Positions 43,837 to 51,123 of a stretch of DNA of 64,000 nucleotides are shown here, in pieces. Numbering within the stretch: position 1 is the first letter of the stretch; the number at the start of each line of letters is the position of its first letter. The stretch lies in assembly GCF_008330945.1 (NCBI RefSeq), contig NZ_CP043489.1, forward strand, positions 3,235,501 to 3,299,500. The letters run 5' to 3'. The notes beneath the pieces are model-generated. The model was not told where the DNA came from, searched no databases, and was given only the letters and a program-made list of their open reading frames with translations. A program made the translations under genes and the position numbers. This DNA is from Labrys sp. KNU-23 (GTDB taxonomy: Bacteria > Pseudomonadota > Alphaproteobacteria > Rhizobiales > Labraceae).

Positions 43837-44310
43837 GTGCGAATGTTCCCGAAAGGGCGATTCGTCGGCGTGTTCGCCGTGATGGCTGGGCTGGTGGCGA
43901 TGGTGGGGCCGGCCAAGGCGTCGCTGTGCTATGCCCGCGACTATGACACCGCTCATCTCGTCAAGCATGTCGACCAGCGCGTGACCCGCATCACGGTGCG
44001 TCTCCTGGCCGACAATGGCTCGGGCATCGGCGTCGGCCTGTGGTTCCGCGGCGACAAGCGCCAATGGTGGGCGGGCGGCGGCTGCCGCCAGCAGGGAGCC
44101 GTCTTCACCTGCACCCTGGACGGCGATGGCGGCAAACTCACGGCGACGCAGAATGCCAAGGGTATCCGCCTCGACGTTCCCGCTGCGGGCATGCAGGTGG
44201 AGCATCCCGATGCGCAGGGCAACGCCAGCTTCCAGGCCGTGGATGGTCCGGAACACCGGGTCTTCCTGCTCTGGCCCGCCCCGGAGGCCGCATGCGAGCC
44301 GCAGAATTGA
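43837..44310 (+). CDS. secreted protein, unknown
   Basis: A 157-residue protein with a signal peptide (FVGVFAVMAGLVAMVGPAKA) and a mature part containing three Cys and a likely beta-rich fold (RITVRLLADNGSGIGVGLWF, VFTCTLDGDGGKLTAT). The end AACEPQN overlaps the next gene by 19 bp. GTG at 43837 or ATG at 43843; GGGGAGAGA lies before both. Not recognised. Probably periplasmic. Confidence 0.6.
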   Translation: MRMFPKGRFVGVFAVMAGLVAMVGPAKASLCYARDYDTAHLVKHVDQRVTRITVRLLADNGSGIGVGLWFRGDKRQWWAGGGCRQQGAVFTCTLDGDGGKLTATQNAKGIRLDVPAAGMQVEHPDAQGNASFQAVDGPEHRVFLLWPAPEAACEPQN

Positions 44311-45008
44311 GGGGAGCAACGCTTCGCTTGCTTCTTGCTGGCGTATTCATCATCGCAAACATGCCTACTTCTGCCTTGGCCGCCGACCTGCCCCCAGGCT
44401 TCGTTCGCCTGGCCGACATCGCGCGCGGCATCCGGCAGGACATGCGCTACGCTGGCGCGCATAATTTCGTCGGCCGGCCTGTCGCGGGTTATGAAAGCCC
44501 GGCCTGCTGGCTCAAGCGCGAGGTTGCGCAGGCGCTGGCGGCGGCGGCCCGCGACCTCGAAAAGCGCCATTGGCGGCTCGTCGTTTATGATTGCTATCGG
44601 CCCAAGCGCGCCGTCGCCGATTTCCTGGCCTGGGCCGGCGATGCCGCTGACCAGCGGACCAAGGCCGAATTCTATCCCCGCACGCCCAAGTCGAGACTGT
44701 TCGCGCTCGGCTATGTCGCCCGCGCTTCATCCCATTCGAAGGGAATCGCCGTCGATGTCGGGGCGGAACAGGTCGATGCGGCCGGGCAGGCTCTTCCGCT
44801 CGATTTCGGCGGTGGCTTCGACCTGTTCGACGAGATGTCGTGGACCGCGAGCAAAGCGGTGTCGGCTGAGGCCGCCGCCAATCGCAAGGCCCTCGTCGCC
44901 GCCTTCGCCGCGCATGGCCTTGCGAATTATGCACGGGAATGGTGGCATTTCAGCCTGCCCGGCGCCACGAAGGCGCCGGTCTATGATGTGGTGATCAGGG
45001 CGCCCTGA
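44292..45008 (+). CDS. D-alanyl-D-alanine dipeptidase (M15, VanX-like)
   Basis: A 238-residue zinc peptidase with a signal peptide (LLLAGVFIIANMPTSALA). The metal site motif SSHSKGIAVDVG and the catalytic EWWHFS are both intact, with VYDCYRPKRAV typical of DdpX/VanX proteins. It cleaves D-Ala-D-Ala, here in the periplasm, so recycling of wall peptides is more likely than glycopeptide resistance. It overlaps the end of the preceding secreted-protein gene and is probably co-translated with it. Confidence 0.88.
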   Translation: MRAAELRGATLRLLLAGVFIIANMPTSALAADLPPGFVRLADIARGIRQDMRYAGAHNFVGRPVAGYESPACWLKREVAQALAAAARDLEKRHWRLVVYDCYRPKRAVADFLAWAGDAADQRTKAEFYPRTPKSRLFALGYVARASSHSKGIAVDVGAEQVDAAGQALPLDFGGGFDLFDEMSWTASKAVSAEAAANRKALVAAFAAHGLANYAREWWHFSLPGATKAPVYDVVIRAP

Positions 45009-45043
45009 GGGCAATGCGATTTACGCAAGCGAGCGCAGGCCTT

Positions 45044-45133
45044 GTCATTGCCGGGCTTGACCCGGCAATCCAGTCTCGAGCCGGATTGGCGCGCGTGGCT
45101 TCTGGATAGCCGGGTCAAGTCCGGCTATGGCAA
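45044..45133. repeat. REP-like palindromic element (GTCATTG...CCAG type)
   Basis: Left arm starting GTCATTGCCGGGCTTGACCC and right arm CTGGATAGCCGGGTCAAG... pair imperfectly. Ends match the element at 32879-32957. Confidence 0.7.
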
Positions 45134-45179
45134 ATCGGAGTGTTTTCCTCCCGGGTGAACCAGATCAGGCCAGAATGCG

Positions 45180-46103
45180 CTATTTCTTCGGCCGCTTGGC
45201 ACCCTGGGTGTTCAGGAACACCGCATAGAGCGAGGTGGTGCCGCAAATATAGAGGCGGTTGCGCTTGGGGCCGCCGAATTCGACATTGGCGACGACTTCG
45301 GGAATGAGCACCTTGCCGAGCAGCGTGCCATCGGGGGCATAGCAGATCACGCCTTCGCCCGACGAAGTCCAGACATTGCCGTGAATGTCGACGCGCAGGC
45401 CGTCGAACAGGCCGGCCGGTGAGGTGGCGAAAACCTTGCCGCCCGAGAGCGTGATGCCGTCCTCGCCGACGTCGAAGACACGGATGTGGCGCGGGCCGTT
45501 CTCGACATGGGTGGCGCCGGTGTCGACGATGTAGAGCCTGGATTCGTCGGGTGAGAAGGCAAGGCCGTTGGGCTTGACGAAATCGGTGGCGACCGGCTGC
45601 AGCTTGCCGCCGCGCGCGGGCAGGCGATAGACATAGGAAGCGCCGATCTCGGACGGTGCAGCATCGCCTTCATATTCGGAATCGATGCCGTAGGTCGGGT
45701 CGGTGAACCAGATCGAGCCGTCCGATTTCACCACCGCGTCATTGGGGGAGTTCAGGCGCTTGCCCTGATATTTGTCGGCGAGGATGGTGCGGCTGCCGTC
45801 ATGCTCGATGCGGCTGACGCAGCGCCCGCGATGCTCGCAGGCGATCAGCCGGCCCTCGCGGTCGACAGTGTGGCCGTTCTGGTTGCGGCTGTCGTGGTCG
45901 TAGACCGAGACCGAGCCGTCGGTTTCGTCGTAGCGCATCAGCCGATTGTTGGGGATGTCGGACCAGATCAGATATTTGCCGGCTGCAAAATAGGCGGGGC
46001 CCTCGGCCCAGCGCGTGCCCGTATAGAGCTTGTCGAGTTGGGAGTTGCCGAAGATGAGCGCTTTGAAGCGCGGATCGGCGACCACGAATTCCTTGGGGAG
46101 CAT
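45180..46103 (-). CDS. SMP-30/gluconolactonase-family protein
   Basis: A 307-residue six-bladed beta-propeller of the SMP-30/LRE family. Visible features are the metal-ligand Glu in WAEGPAYFAAGKYLIWSDIPNNRL, LNSPNDAVVKSDGSIWFTDPTYG, and KPNGLAFSPDESRLYIVDTG. Members hydrolyse sugar lactones or other lactones. GAGGA precedes the ATG. No clear pathway partners nearby. Confidence 0.9.
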   Translation of the reverse strand: MLPKEFVVADPRFKALIFGNSQLDKLYTGTRWAEGPAYFAAGKYLIWSDIPNNRLMRYDETDGSVSVYDHDSRNQNGHTVDREGRLIACEHRGRCVSRIEHDGSRTILADKYQGKRLNSPNDAVVKSDGSIWFTDPTYGIDSEYEGDAAPSEIGASYVYRLPARGGKLQPVATDFVKPNGLAFSPDESRLYIVDTGATHVENGPRHIRVFDVGEDGITLSGGKVFATSPAGLFDGLRVDIHGNVWTSSGEGVICYAPDGTLLGKVLIPEVVANVEFGGPKRNRLYICGTTSLYAVFLNTQGAKRPKK

Positions 46104-46171
46104 GTCGGTTCCTCATTGGTTTTGGTTGGCCGCATGGAACGACAATTGCCCGGCAAAATCAATTCATCGGA

Positions 46172-46202
46172 CAAAAGAAAACGGCGCGGAAACCGCGCCG
46201 TT
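46172..46202 (-). terminator. rho-independent terminator of the PotF-like gene
   Basis: On the minus strand a CGGCGCGG/CCGCGCCG stem with a 3-base loop, followed by GTTTTCTTTT, 48 bp past the stop codon. Confidence 0.8.
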
Positions 46203-46214
46203 CGAGATCCTTCC

Positions 46215-46238
46215 CGCGAGCCGGAATTCCGGCTCGCG
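46215..46238. repeat. 24-bp perfect palindrome
   Basis: Centre GGAATTCC, ends CGCGAGCC/GGCTCGCG. It lies directly before the terminator of the PotF-like gene and may form a second hairpin protecting the transcript end. Confidence 0.7.
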
Positions 46239-46249
46239 AAGGCACTGGC

Positions 46250-47344
46250 TCACTGGCCCGTCTTGACCCGGGTCCAGGTGCGGGTGACGATCGGCTGCAC
46301 CTTGGGCCCGTAGGGCTGCACGGTGTAGGTCTTGGCCAGCATCTCGTCGCTGAGATAGATCTGCGGATTGTCGGTGATCGCCTTGTCGACCAGCGGCTTG
46401 GCCGCCAGCACGCCCGAGGCGAACTTGGTGGCGTCGGCATTCTTGGCCGCCACGTCGGGGCGCAGCATGTAGTTGATGAAGGCGTGGGCCGCCTCGACAT
46501 TCTTGGCGTCCTTGGGAATGGCCATGGTGTCCATCGACATCAGCGTGCCTTCCTTGGGCACCACGTAGTCGACCTTCACGCCATTCTTGGCTTCCTCGGC
46601 ACGGGCCTTGGCCTGATAGGTATCGCCGGCCCAGCCGATGGCGATACAGATGTCGCCATTGGCAAGCGCATTGATATATTCGGAGGAATGGAATTTCTTC
46701 ACATAGGGGCGAAGGGCTTCCAGCATCTTGCCGGCTTCCTGAATGTCCTTCTTGTCGGTGGAACCGGGATCCTTGCCTTGATATTTCAGGGCGGCGGTCA
46801 GCACGTCCTCCGGGCTGTCGAGGAAATAGACGCCGCAATCCTTGAACTTGGCGAGGTTCTCGGGCTTGAACACCACCTCCCAGCTGTTCATCGGCTGGTC
46901 GCCGTAGACGGCCTTGGCCTTGTCGACATTATAGGAGATGCCGGTGGTGAACCAGGTGTAATCGACAAGGTATTCATTGCCGGGATCGTAGACCGCAAGA
47001 TTTTCCATGATCTTGGGCCACAATTCCTTGTAGTTCGACAATTTTGATTTGTCTATTTTCTGGAATACGCCTGCCTTGATCTGGCGCGATGCAAAGGTCG
47101 CAGAGGGGAAGACGACGTCATAGCCGGAATTGCCGGCGAACAATTTGGTTTCCAATACTTCGTTGGAATCCATGGTGTCGTAGACCACCTTGATTCCGGT
47201 TTCCTTGGTGAAATCTTCCAGCACGGTCGGGCCAATGTAATCCGACCAGTTATAGACGTTGACGACCTTGTCCTCGGCCATGGCCTGGCCCGCGAACAAA
47301 GCCACGGCTGTGGCGGCGAGAGCCAGTTTCTTGAAGGCTGACAT
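46250..47344 (-). CDS. putrescine/spermidine ABC transporter substrate-binding protein (PotF-like)
   Basis: A 364-residue periplasmic binding protein. The signal peptide (LALAATAVALFAGQAMA) leads into VNVYNWSDYIGPTVLEDF, characteristic of PotD/PotF. The ligand pocket segment YTWFTTGISYN and GWAGDTYQA fit polyamine binders. No permease or ATPase gene lies in this window. A PuuA-like ligase and a GntR regulator gene follow the same theme upstream. Confidence 0.9.
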   Translation of the reverse strand: MSAFKKLALAATAVALFAGQAMAEDKVVNVYNWSDYIGPTVLEDFTKETGIKVVYDTMDSNEVLETKLFAGNSGYDVVFPSATFASRQIKAGVFQKIDKSKLSNYKELWPKIMENLAVYDPGNEYLVDYTWFTTGISYNVDKAKAVYGDQPMNSWEVVFKPENLAKFKDCGVYFLDSPEDVLTAALKYQGKDPGSTDKKDIQEAGKMLEALRPYVKKFHSSEYINALANGDICIAIGWAGDTYQAKARAEEAKNGVKVDYVVPKEGTLMSMDTMAIPKDAKNVEAAHAFINYMLRPDVAAKNADATKFASGVLAAKPLVDKAITDNPQIYLSDEMLAKTYTVQPYGPKVQPIVTRTWTRVKTGQ

Positions 47345-47503
47345 CGGGAACACCTCCTCTGGGTGAGCGACGCGCATTCCCGGACGCGACGCTGTTCTCT
47401 GGAAGCTAGAACTCCTGCTGAACCTGCTCAAGCCTTCCGAAGGGCTTTTCGTGATGTTTTATGTAGCAAGTCCGTTACCGGGGCAGGAGCGGATGTTGCG
47501 AGA

Positions 47504-48868
47504 CTACAGATAGGTCTCATATTCCAGGCTGGAGATCCGGCGCTCGAACTCGGCGCATTCGAGTTCCTTCATCACCGCATAGACCTCGGCGAAATGCGCG
47601 CCGAAATGCCGGCGGGCGAAGTCCGAGCCCCGGAACAGGGCGACGGCTTCCTGCATCGAGCCCGACAGCCTGGGAGCGCCGAGATCATAGGCATTGCCGA
47701 TGATCGGCTCGGGAGCCGGCATCTTCTTTTCCATGCCTTCATGCATGGCGGCCAGGATGGCGGCGAGGACGAGATAGGGATTGGCGTCGGCGCCGGCGAT
47801 GCGGTGCTCGATGCGGGTGGCGGCCGGGCTGCCATTGGGAATGCGCACCGCCACCGAGCGGTTGTCATAGCCCCAGGTCAGGGAGACCGGCGCATAGGAG
47901 CCCGGCATCAGGCGGCGGAAGCCATTATAGCTCGACACGAACAGCAGTGCCGTCTCGGGCATGTGGGTCAGCATGCCGCCGACGGCATGGCGCAGGGTCT
48001 CGGCGCCCGTGTCCGGCCTGGCGAAGACATTGGCGCCCTCGGAATCGAGGAGGCTGGCATGGATGTGCATGCCCGAACCTGCGGTGTCGAGATAGGGCTT
48101 GGGCATGAAGCTGGCGCGCAGGCCATGCTTGCGCGCCACACCCTGGATCATCCGGCGCAGCAGCACGGCGTCGTCGGCCGCCGCCATGGCATCGTCGCGA
48201 TGGTAGAGATTGATCTCGAACTGGCCGGGCGCGGCCTCGGAAATCACCGAATCCGCCGGCAGGCCCTGGATCTTGGCGGCCTCGCGCATCTCCTGGATCA
48301 CCGGCGCGAAGGTGTCGAGATCGGAGATCGAATACATGTTCTGGCGGGCGGGGCCGGTGTCGCGGTGGAACACGGTCCTGGGCGTCTCGCCCGGCTCGCT
48401 GCCGCCCTGCAGCAGATAGAATTCGAGCTCGAAGGCAACCACCGGCTTGAGGCCGCGGGCCGTGAACTTGTCGAGCTGGGCCTGGAGGATATGGCGCGGA
48501 TCGAGCATCCAGGGCCGGCCATCCGGCAGATACATCGAGATCAGCGCCTGCATGGCAGGCTGGGAGGACCAGGGCACCGGCTTGAGCGTGCCGGGGACAG
48601 GGCGGCATAGGCCGTCCTTGTCGCCGGTCTCGATATGAATGCCGGTTTCCTCGACCTCGCGTCCCCAGACGTCGAGGCCGAACATGGATTGCGGCATCGC
48701 CACCCCGTCCTTGAGGACCTTGTCGATCGCCGAGCCGGGCAGCCATTTGCCGCGGAGAATGCCATTGGTGTCGGGAAGCAGCACTTCGATGACGTCGACT
48801 TGCGGGGCCGAAGACAAGCCAGCCGCGTCGCCGGCGAGTTTGTTCACGCCGTGCGTTTGGAATCCCAT
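47504..48868 (-). CDS. glutamine synthetase-family gamma-glutamyl-polyamine ligase (PuuA-like)
   Basis: A 454-residue glutamine-synthetase fold enzyme that would glutamylate putrescine for catabolism. Key parts are the N-terminal VDVIEVLLPDTNGILRGKWLP, FELEFYLL, AGSGMHIHASL, and the adenylyl-site region RIPNGSPAATRIEHR. Such enzymes start the glutamylated putrescine pathway. The start at 48868 is preferred to 48907, which lies inside an inverted repeat (48887-48907). It is divergent from the GntR gene. Confidence 0.86.
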   Translation of the reverse strand: MGFQTHGVNKLAGDAAGLSSAPQVDVIEVLLPDTNGILRGKWLPGSAIDKVLKDGVAMPQSMFGLDVWGREVEETGIHIETGDKDGLCRPVPGTLKPVPWSSQPAMQALISMYLPDGRPWMLDPRHILQAQLDKFTARGLKPVVAFELEFYLLQGGSEPGETPRTVFHRDTGPARQNMYSISDLDTFAPVIQEMREAAKIQGLPADSVISEAAPGQFEINLYHRDDAMAAADDAVLLRRMIQGVARKHGLRASFMPKPYLDTAGSGMHIHASLLDSEGANVFARPDTGAETLRHAVGGMLTHMPETALLFVSSYNGFRRLMPGSYAPVSLTWGYDNRSVAVRIPNGSPAATRIEHRIAGADANPYLVLAAILAAMHEGMEKKMPAPEPIIGNAYDLGAPRLSGSMQEAVALFRGSDFARRHFGAHFAEVYAVMKELECAEFERRISSLEYETYL

Positions 48869-48886
48869 GGTACACCGGGGTTGTGA

Positions 48887-48907
48887 ATGCGTCGTATCTT
48901 GACGCAT
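48887..48907. promoter_or_regulatory. candidate operator 1 in the puuA/gntR divergent region
   Basis: A perfect inverted repeat: ATGCGTC, 7-bp spacer, GACGCAT. It lies between the two divergent genes, next to the ligase start. Confidence 0.5.
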
Positions 48908-48923
48908 CCTTCATCTGCACTAA

Positions 48924-48935
48924 TTGTGATCACAA
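48924..48935. promoter_or_regulatory. candidate operator 2 in the puuA/gntR divergent region
   Basis: A perfect 12-bp palindrome, TTGTGATCACAA, 17 bp before the GntR start. Such symmetric TGTGA/TCACA sites suit GntR- or CRP-family binding. Confidence 0.5.
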
Positions 48936-48951
48936 ATTTGTGCGGTGTCAA

Positions 48952-49677
48952 ATGGAGTCCGTTTTGCCCATGCCGAGTTCGCCCAAGTCGAGTTCGCCTA
49001 AGTCGAGTTCGCCCAAGTCGAGCAGCAGCGAGCCTGTCAGCAAGTTGGCGCCCGTGCATGACAAGGTCTATGCGGCGATCCGCAGCGGCCTGGTCGGCGG
49101 GCAATTCGTCCCCGGCCGAGCCGTGACCCTGCGCGGTCTGGCCGAGATGCTCGGCGTCAGTCCGATGCCTGTCCGAGCCGCGGTGACGCGATTGGTCACC
49201 GAGGGTGCTTTGACCTTGACCGCGACGCGCCGGGTCAGCGTTCCCGTGATGACCCCGGCCCGCTTCGAGGAACTGGTGCGCGTGCGCATGTTGCTGGAGG
49301 GGGAGGCGGCCGAAAGGGCGCTGCCCGCCATCGATGCCGAACGCCTCGCCGCCATCAGGACACATGACGACGAGGTCGAGCGCTGCCTCGCCGAAGACGA
49401 TGCCGAGGGCTATATGCGGGCCAATCACGCCTTCCATTTCGCCATCTACACGGCAGTGCCCTCGTCGGTGCTGCTGCCTTTGATCGAGACGCTCTGGCTG
49501 CAGTTCGGCCCGTTCATGCGGCTTGTGTACGAGGATCTCGACATGAGCGGCCTCATTGACCAGCATCATCGTGCCATCACCGCGATCGAGCGGGGCGACG
49601 CCAAGGGGCTGCGCGATGCCATCGAGGCCGATATCGGCGACGGCATGCGCATCATCGGCAAGATGGCGCTGGGCTGA
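48952..49677 (+). CDS. GntR family (FadR subfamily) regulator
   Basis: About 241 residues. The winged helix-turn-helix (RGLAEMLGVSPMPVRAAVTRLVTEGAL) precedes a FCD ligand-binding domain with metal-site His residues (NHAFHFAIYTA, DQHHRAI). The N-terminal tail contains three runs of SSPKS encoded by a 15-bp tandem repeat. It is divergent from the PuuA-like gene and close to the PotF-like gene, so it likely senses polyamine or its glutamylated form. Starts 48952 or 48970 are better than 48883, which would place operators inside the gene. Confidence 0.82.
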   Translation: MESVLPMPSSPKSSSPKSSSPKSSSSEPVSKLAPVHDKVYAAIRSGLVGGQFVPGRAVTLRGLAEMLGVSPMPVRAAVTRLVTEGALTLTATRRVSVPVMTPARFEELVRVRMLLEGEAAERALPAIDAERLAAIRTHDDEVERCLAEDDAEGYMRANHAFHFAIYTAVPSSVLLPLIETLWLQFGPFMRLVYEDLDMSGLIDQHHRAITAIERGDAKGLRDAIEADIGDGMRIIGKMALG

Positions 49678-49713
49678 GGCAGCTTCCGGAGGAACTGCGC
49701 CGCCCCTCCCGCT

Positions 49714-50784
49714 TCAGTGGCCAGGCTCGCCGCGGTGCCAATAGGCAACGGCGCTGACGGCATGCTTGGGAAGCTGCAGGACCTCGCGCCAATGATGGCG
49801 CAGCCGCCGCGCCGTCTCCGCTTCGGCGCCGAGCCAGCACTGGAAACGGCCCTCCGAGGGAAGCGGGACCGCGATGGCGGCCTCGGCAAGGAGGCCGCTT
49901 TCGCCGGGCGGCTGCCCCTGCCTCAGGAGCCATTTGAGTTCGACGCCCGCCGGCGGTGCGAGGGCCTGGATTTCGTCGGCATCCGCCACCTCGATCAGAG
50001 CGACGCCGCGCGCTTCGGCCGGCATGGCTTCGAAGATGCGGGCGATGGCGGGAATGGCGGTTTCGTCGCCGGCGATCAGGTACCAGTCCGCCTCATCGAT
50101 CTCGCCGCCGCCCGGCCCGAGCATGCCGACGATGTCGCCCGGCTTTGCCCGGGCCGCCCAGCCCGAGGCGATGCCTGCATCGCCATGCAGCACGAAATCG
50201 ACGTCGACCTCACCCGCCACCGCGTCGATGCGCCGGATCGTATAGAGGCGCTGTGTCGGCCGGCGTTCCTCCGGCGGCCAGATGCGGCGCCCGTTCCTGG
50301 CCGGGCGGGGCCATTCCGGCTTGCCGAGTCCCGCCGGCGGGATGAGCAGGCGGATATGGATGCCGTCTCGGGTGAAGCGCTGGAGATCCTCGCCTGCCAG
50401 GGTGACGCGGCGGATCAGCGGCGTGACCTGGGCGACTCGCCTGACCTGCATCTCGCGAAGGCCGGGAAGGGCGGTAATATCGCACCCGTCTCCGGTCCAC
50501 ACCAATTCGGGTTTTTCAGCCTGTGCCGCCTTTTCGAGACGCAGGCTTAGCATGAATTTGAGGGCCGACAGGCCCTGCTCCGTGTCCGCCTCGGCCTTGA
50601 TCGTCAACTCGCGGGGATGCGCAGCGAGATAGGCGGTTCCTCGCCCGCGCGGCAGCTCGACTTGGGCGGTCTCGCCAGTGCGCCGGGTCGGAAACTCATC
50701 CGTTTCGAAGTCATTGCAAATTGAATTCAAGTATTCATTTCCAAAATGCGTCTGGATGCGAAGCTCGGAATTTAGCGTGCTCAT
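49714..50784 (-). CDS. siderophore-interacting protein (FAD reductase) with N-terminal DUF2218 domain
   Basis: A 356-residue fusion. The first ~95 residues are DUF2218-like (IQTHFGNEYLNSICNDFETDE, ELTIKAEADTEQGLSALKFML). The rest is a siderophore-interacting FAD domain (RLYTIRRIDAVAGEVDVDFVLHG, ADWYLIAGDETAIPAIARI) of the ViuB/YqjH type that releases iron by reducing ferric siderophore. It is divergent from the TonB receptor, with an AT-rich region between. The ATG at 50784 fits the domain start. Confidence 0.88.
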   Translation of the reverse strand: MSTLNSELRIQTHFGNEYLNSICNDFETDEFPTRRTGETAQVELPRGRGTAYLAAHPRELTIKAEADTEQGLSALKFMLSLRLEKAAQAEKPELVWTGDGCDITALPGLREMQVRRVAQVTPLIRRVTLAGEDLQRFTRDGIHIRLLIPPAGLGKPEWPRPARNGRRIWPPEERRPTQRLYTIRRIDAVAGEVDVDFVLHGDAGIASGWAARAKPGDIVGMLGPGGGEIDEADWYLIAGDETAIPAIARIFEAMPAEARGVALIEVADADEIQALAPPAGVELKWLLRQGQPPGESGLLAEAAIAVPLPSEGRFQCWLGAEAETARRLRHHWREVLQLPKHAVSAVAYWHRGEPGH

Positions 50785-51123
50785 GGCTGGTGATCTCGAA
50801 AGGGAAAGCGTGCGGCAAAACACCATCCCTCTATCCTTCTCCATAAAATGATTCAATATCAATATTTTAGATGAATTCAAACCTGCACGAAGCGAGCCGC
50901 AGGAAAAGCGGGGTGCCGATTTCTCCCAGGGGGAGGGTGATGGTGGTTAGTGCGCCAGATTGTGCAGTTTTTTGTTTTTCTCGTTAAGGTTTGCGTTGTC
51001 ACGAGTCGATTTTGTATACGTATGTTGGAATTTATATAATCATCAAACAAATTATTATTTTGTGTTGATTCATGTTGCATGTATAGTGTTTATCCGCCTC
51101 CGGAGTTTACTTTGGGGGGTAAG
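50785..51123. promoter_or_regulatory. AT-rich divergent control region of the iron/heme genes
   Basis: A 340-bp gap, much richer in A/T than its neighbours. It contains several weak inverted pairs: AATAT/ATATT around 50856-50867, ATTCA..TGAAT about 50850-50878, and ATCAAACAAA..TTGTGTTGAT about 51044-51070. These are the kind of sequence bound by Fur, Irr or RirA, but none fits a remembered consensus exactly. The promoters of the siderophore-interacting protein and TonB genes must lie here. Confidence 0.45.

Noticed and set aside
44292..45008. Vancomycin-resistance locus from the VanX-like gene
   Set aside because: No vanH/vanA-type genes nearby, and the protein carries a signal peptide, which fits periplasmic wall turnover better.
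50840..50885. A Fur or Irr box before the siderophore-interacting gene
   Set aside because: Only partial matches (TTTAGATGAATTC, AATAT-CA-ATATT); not close enough to a remembered consensus to name the regulator.
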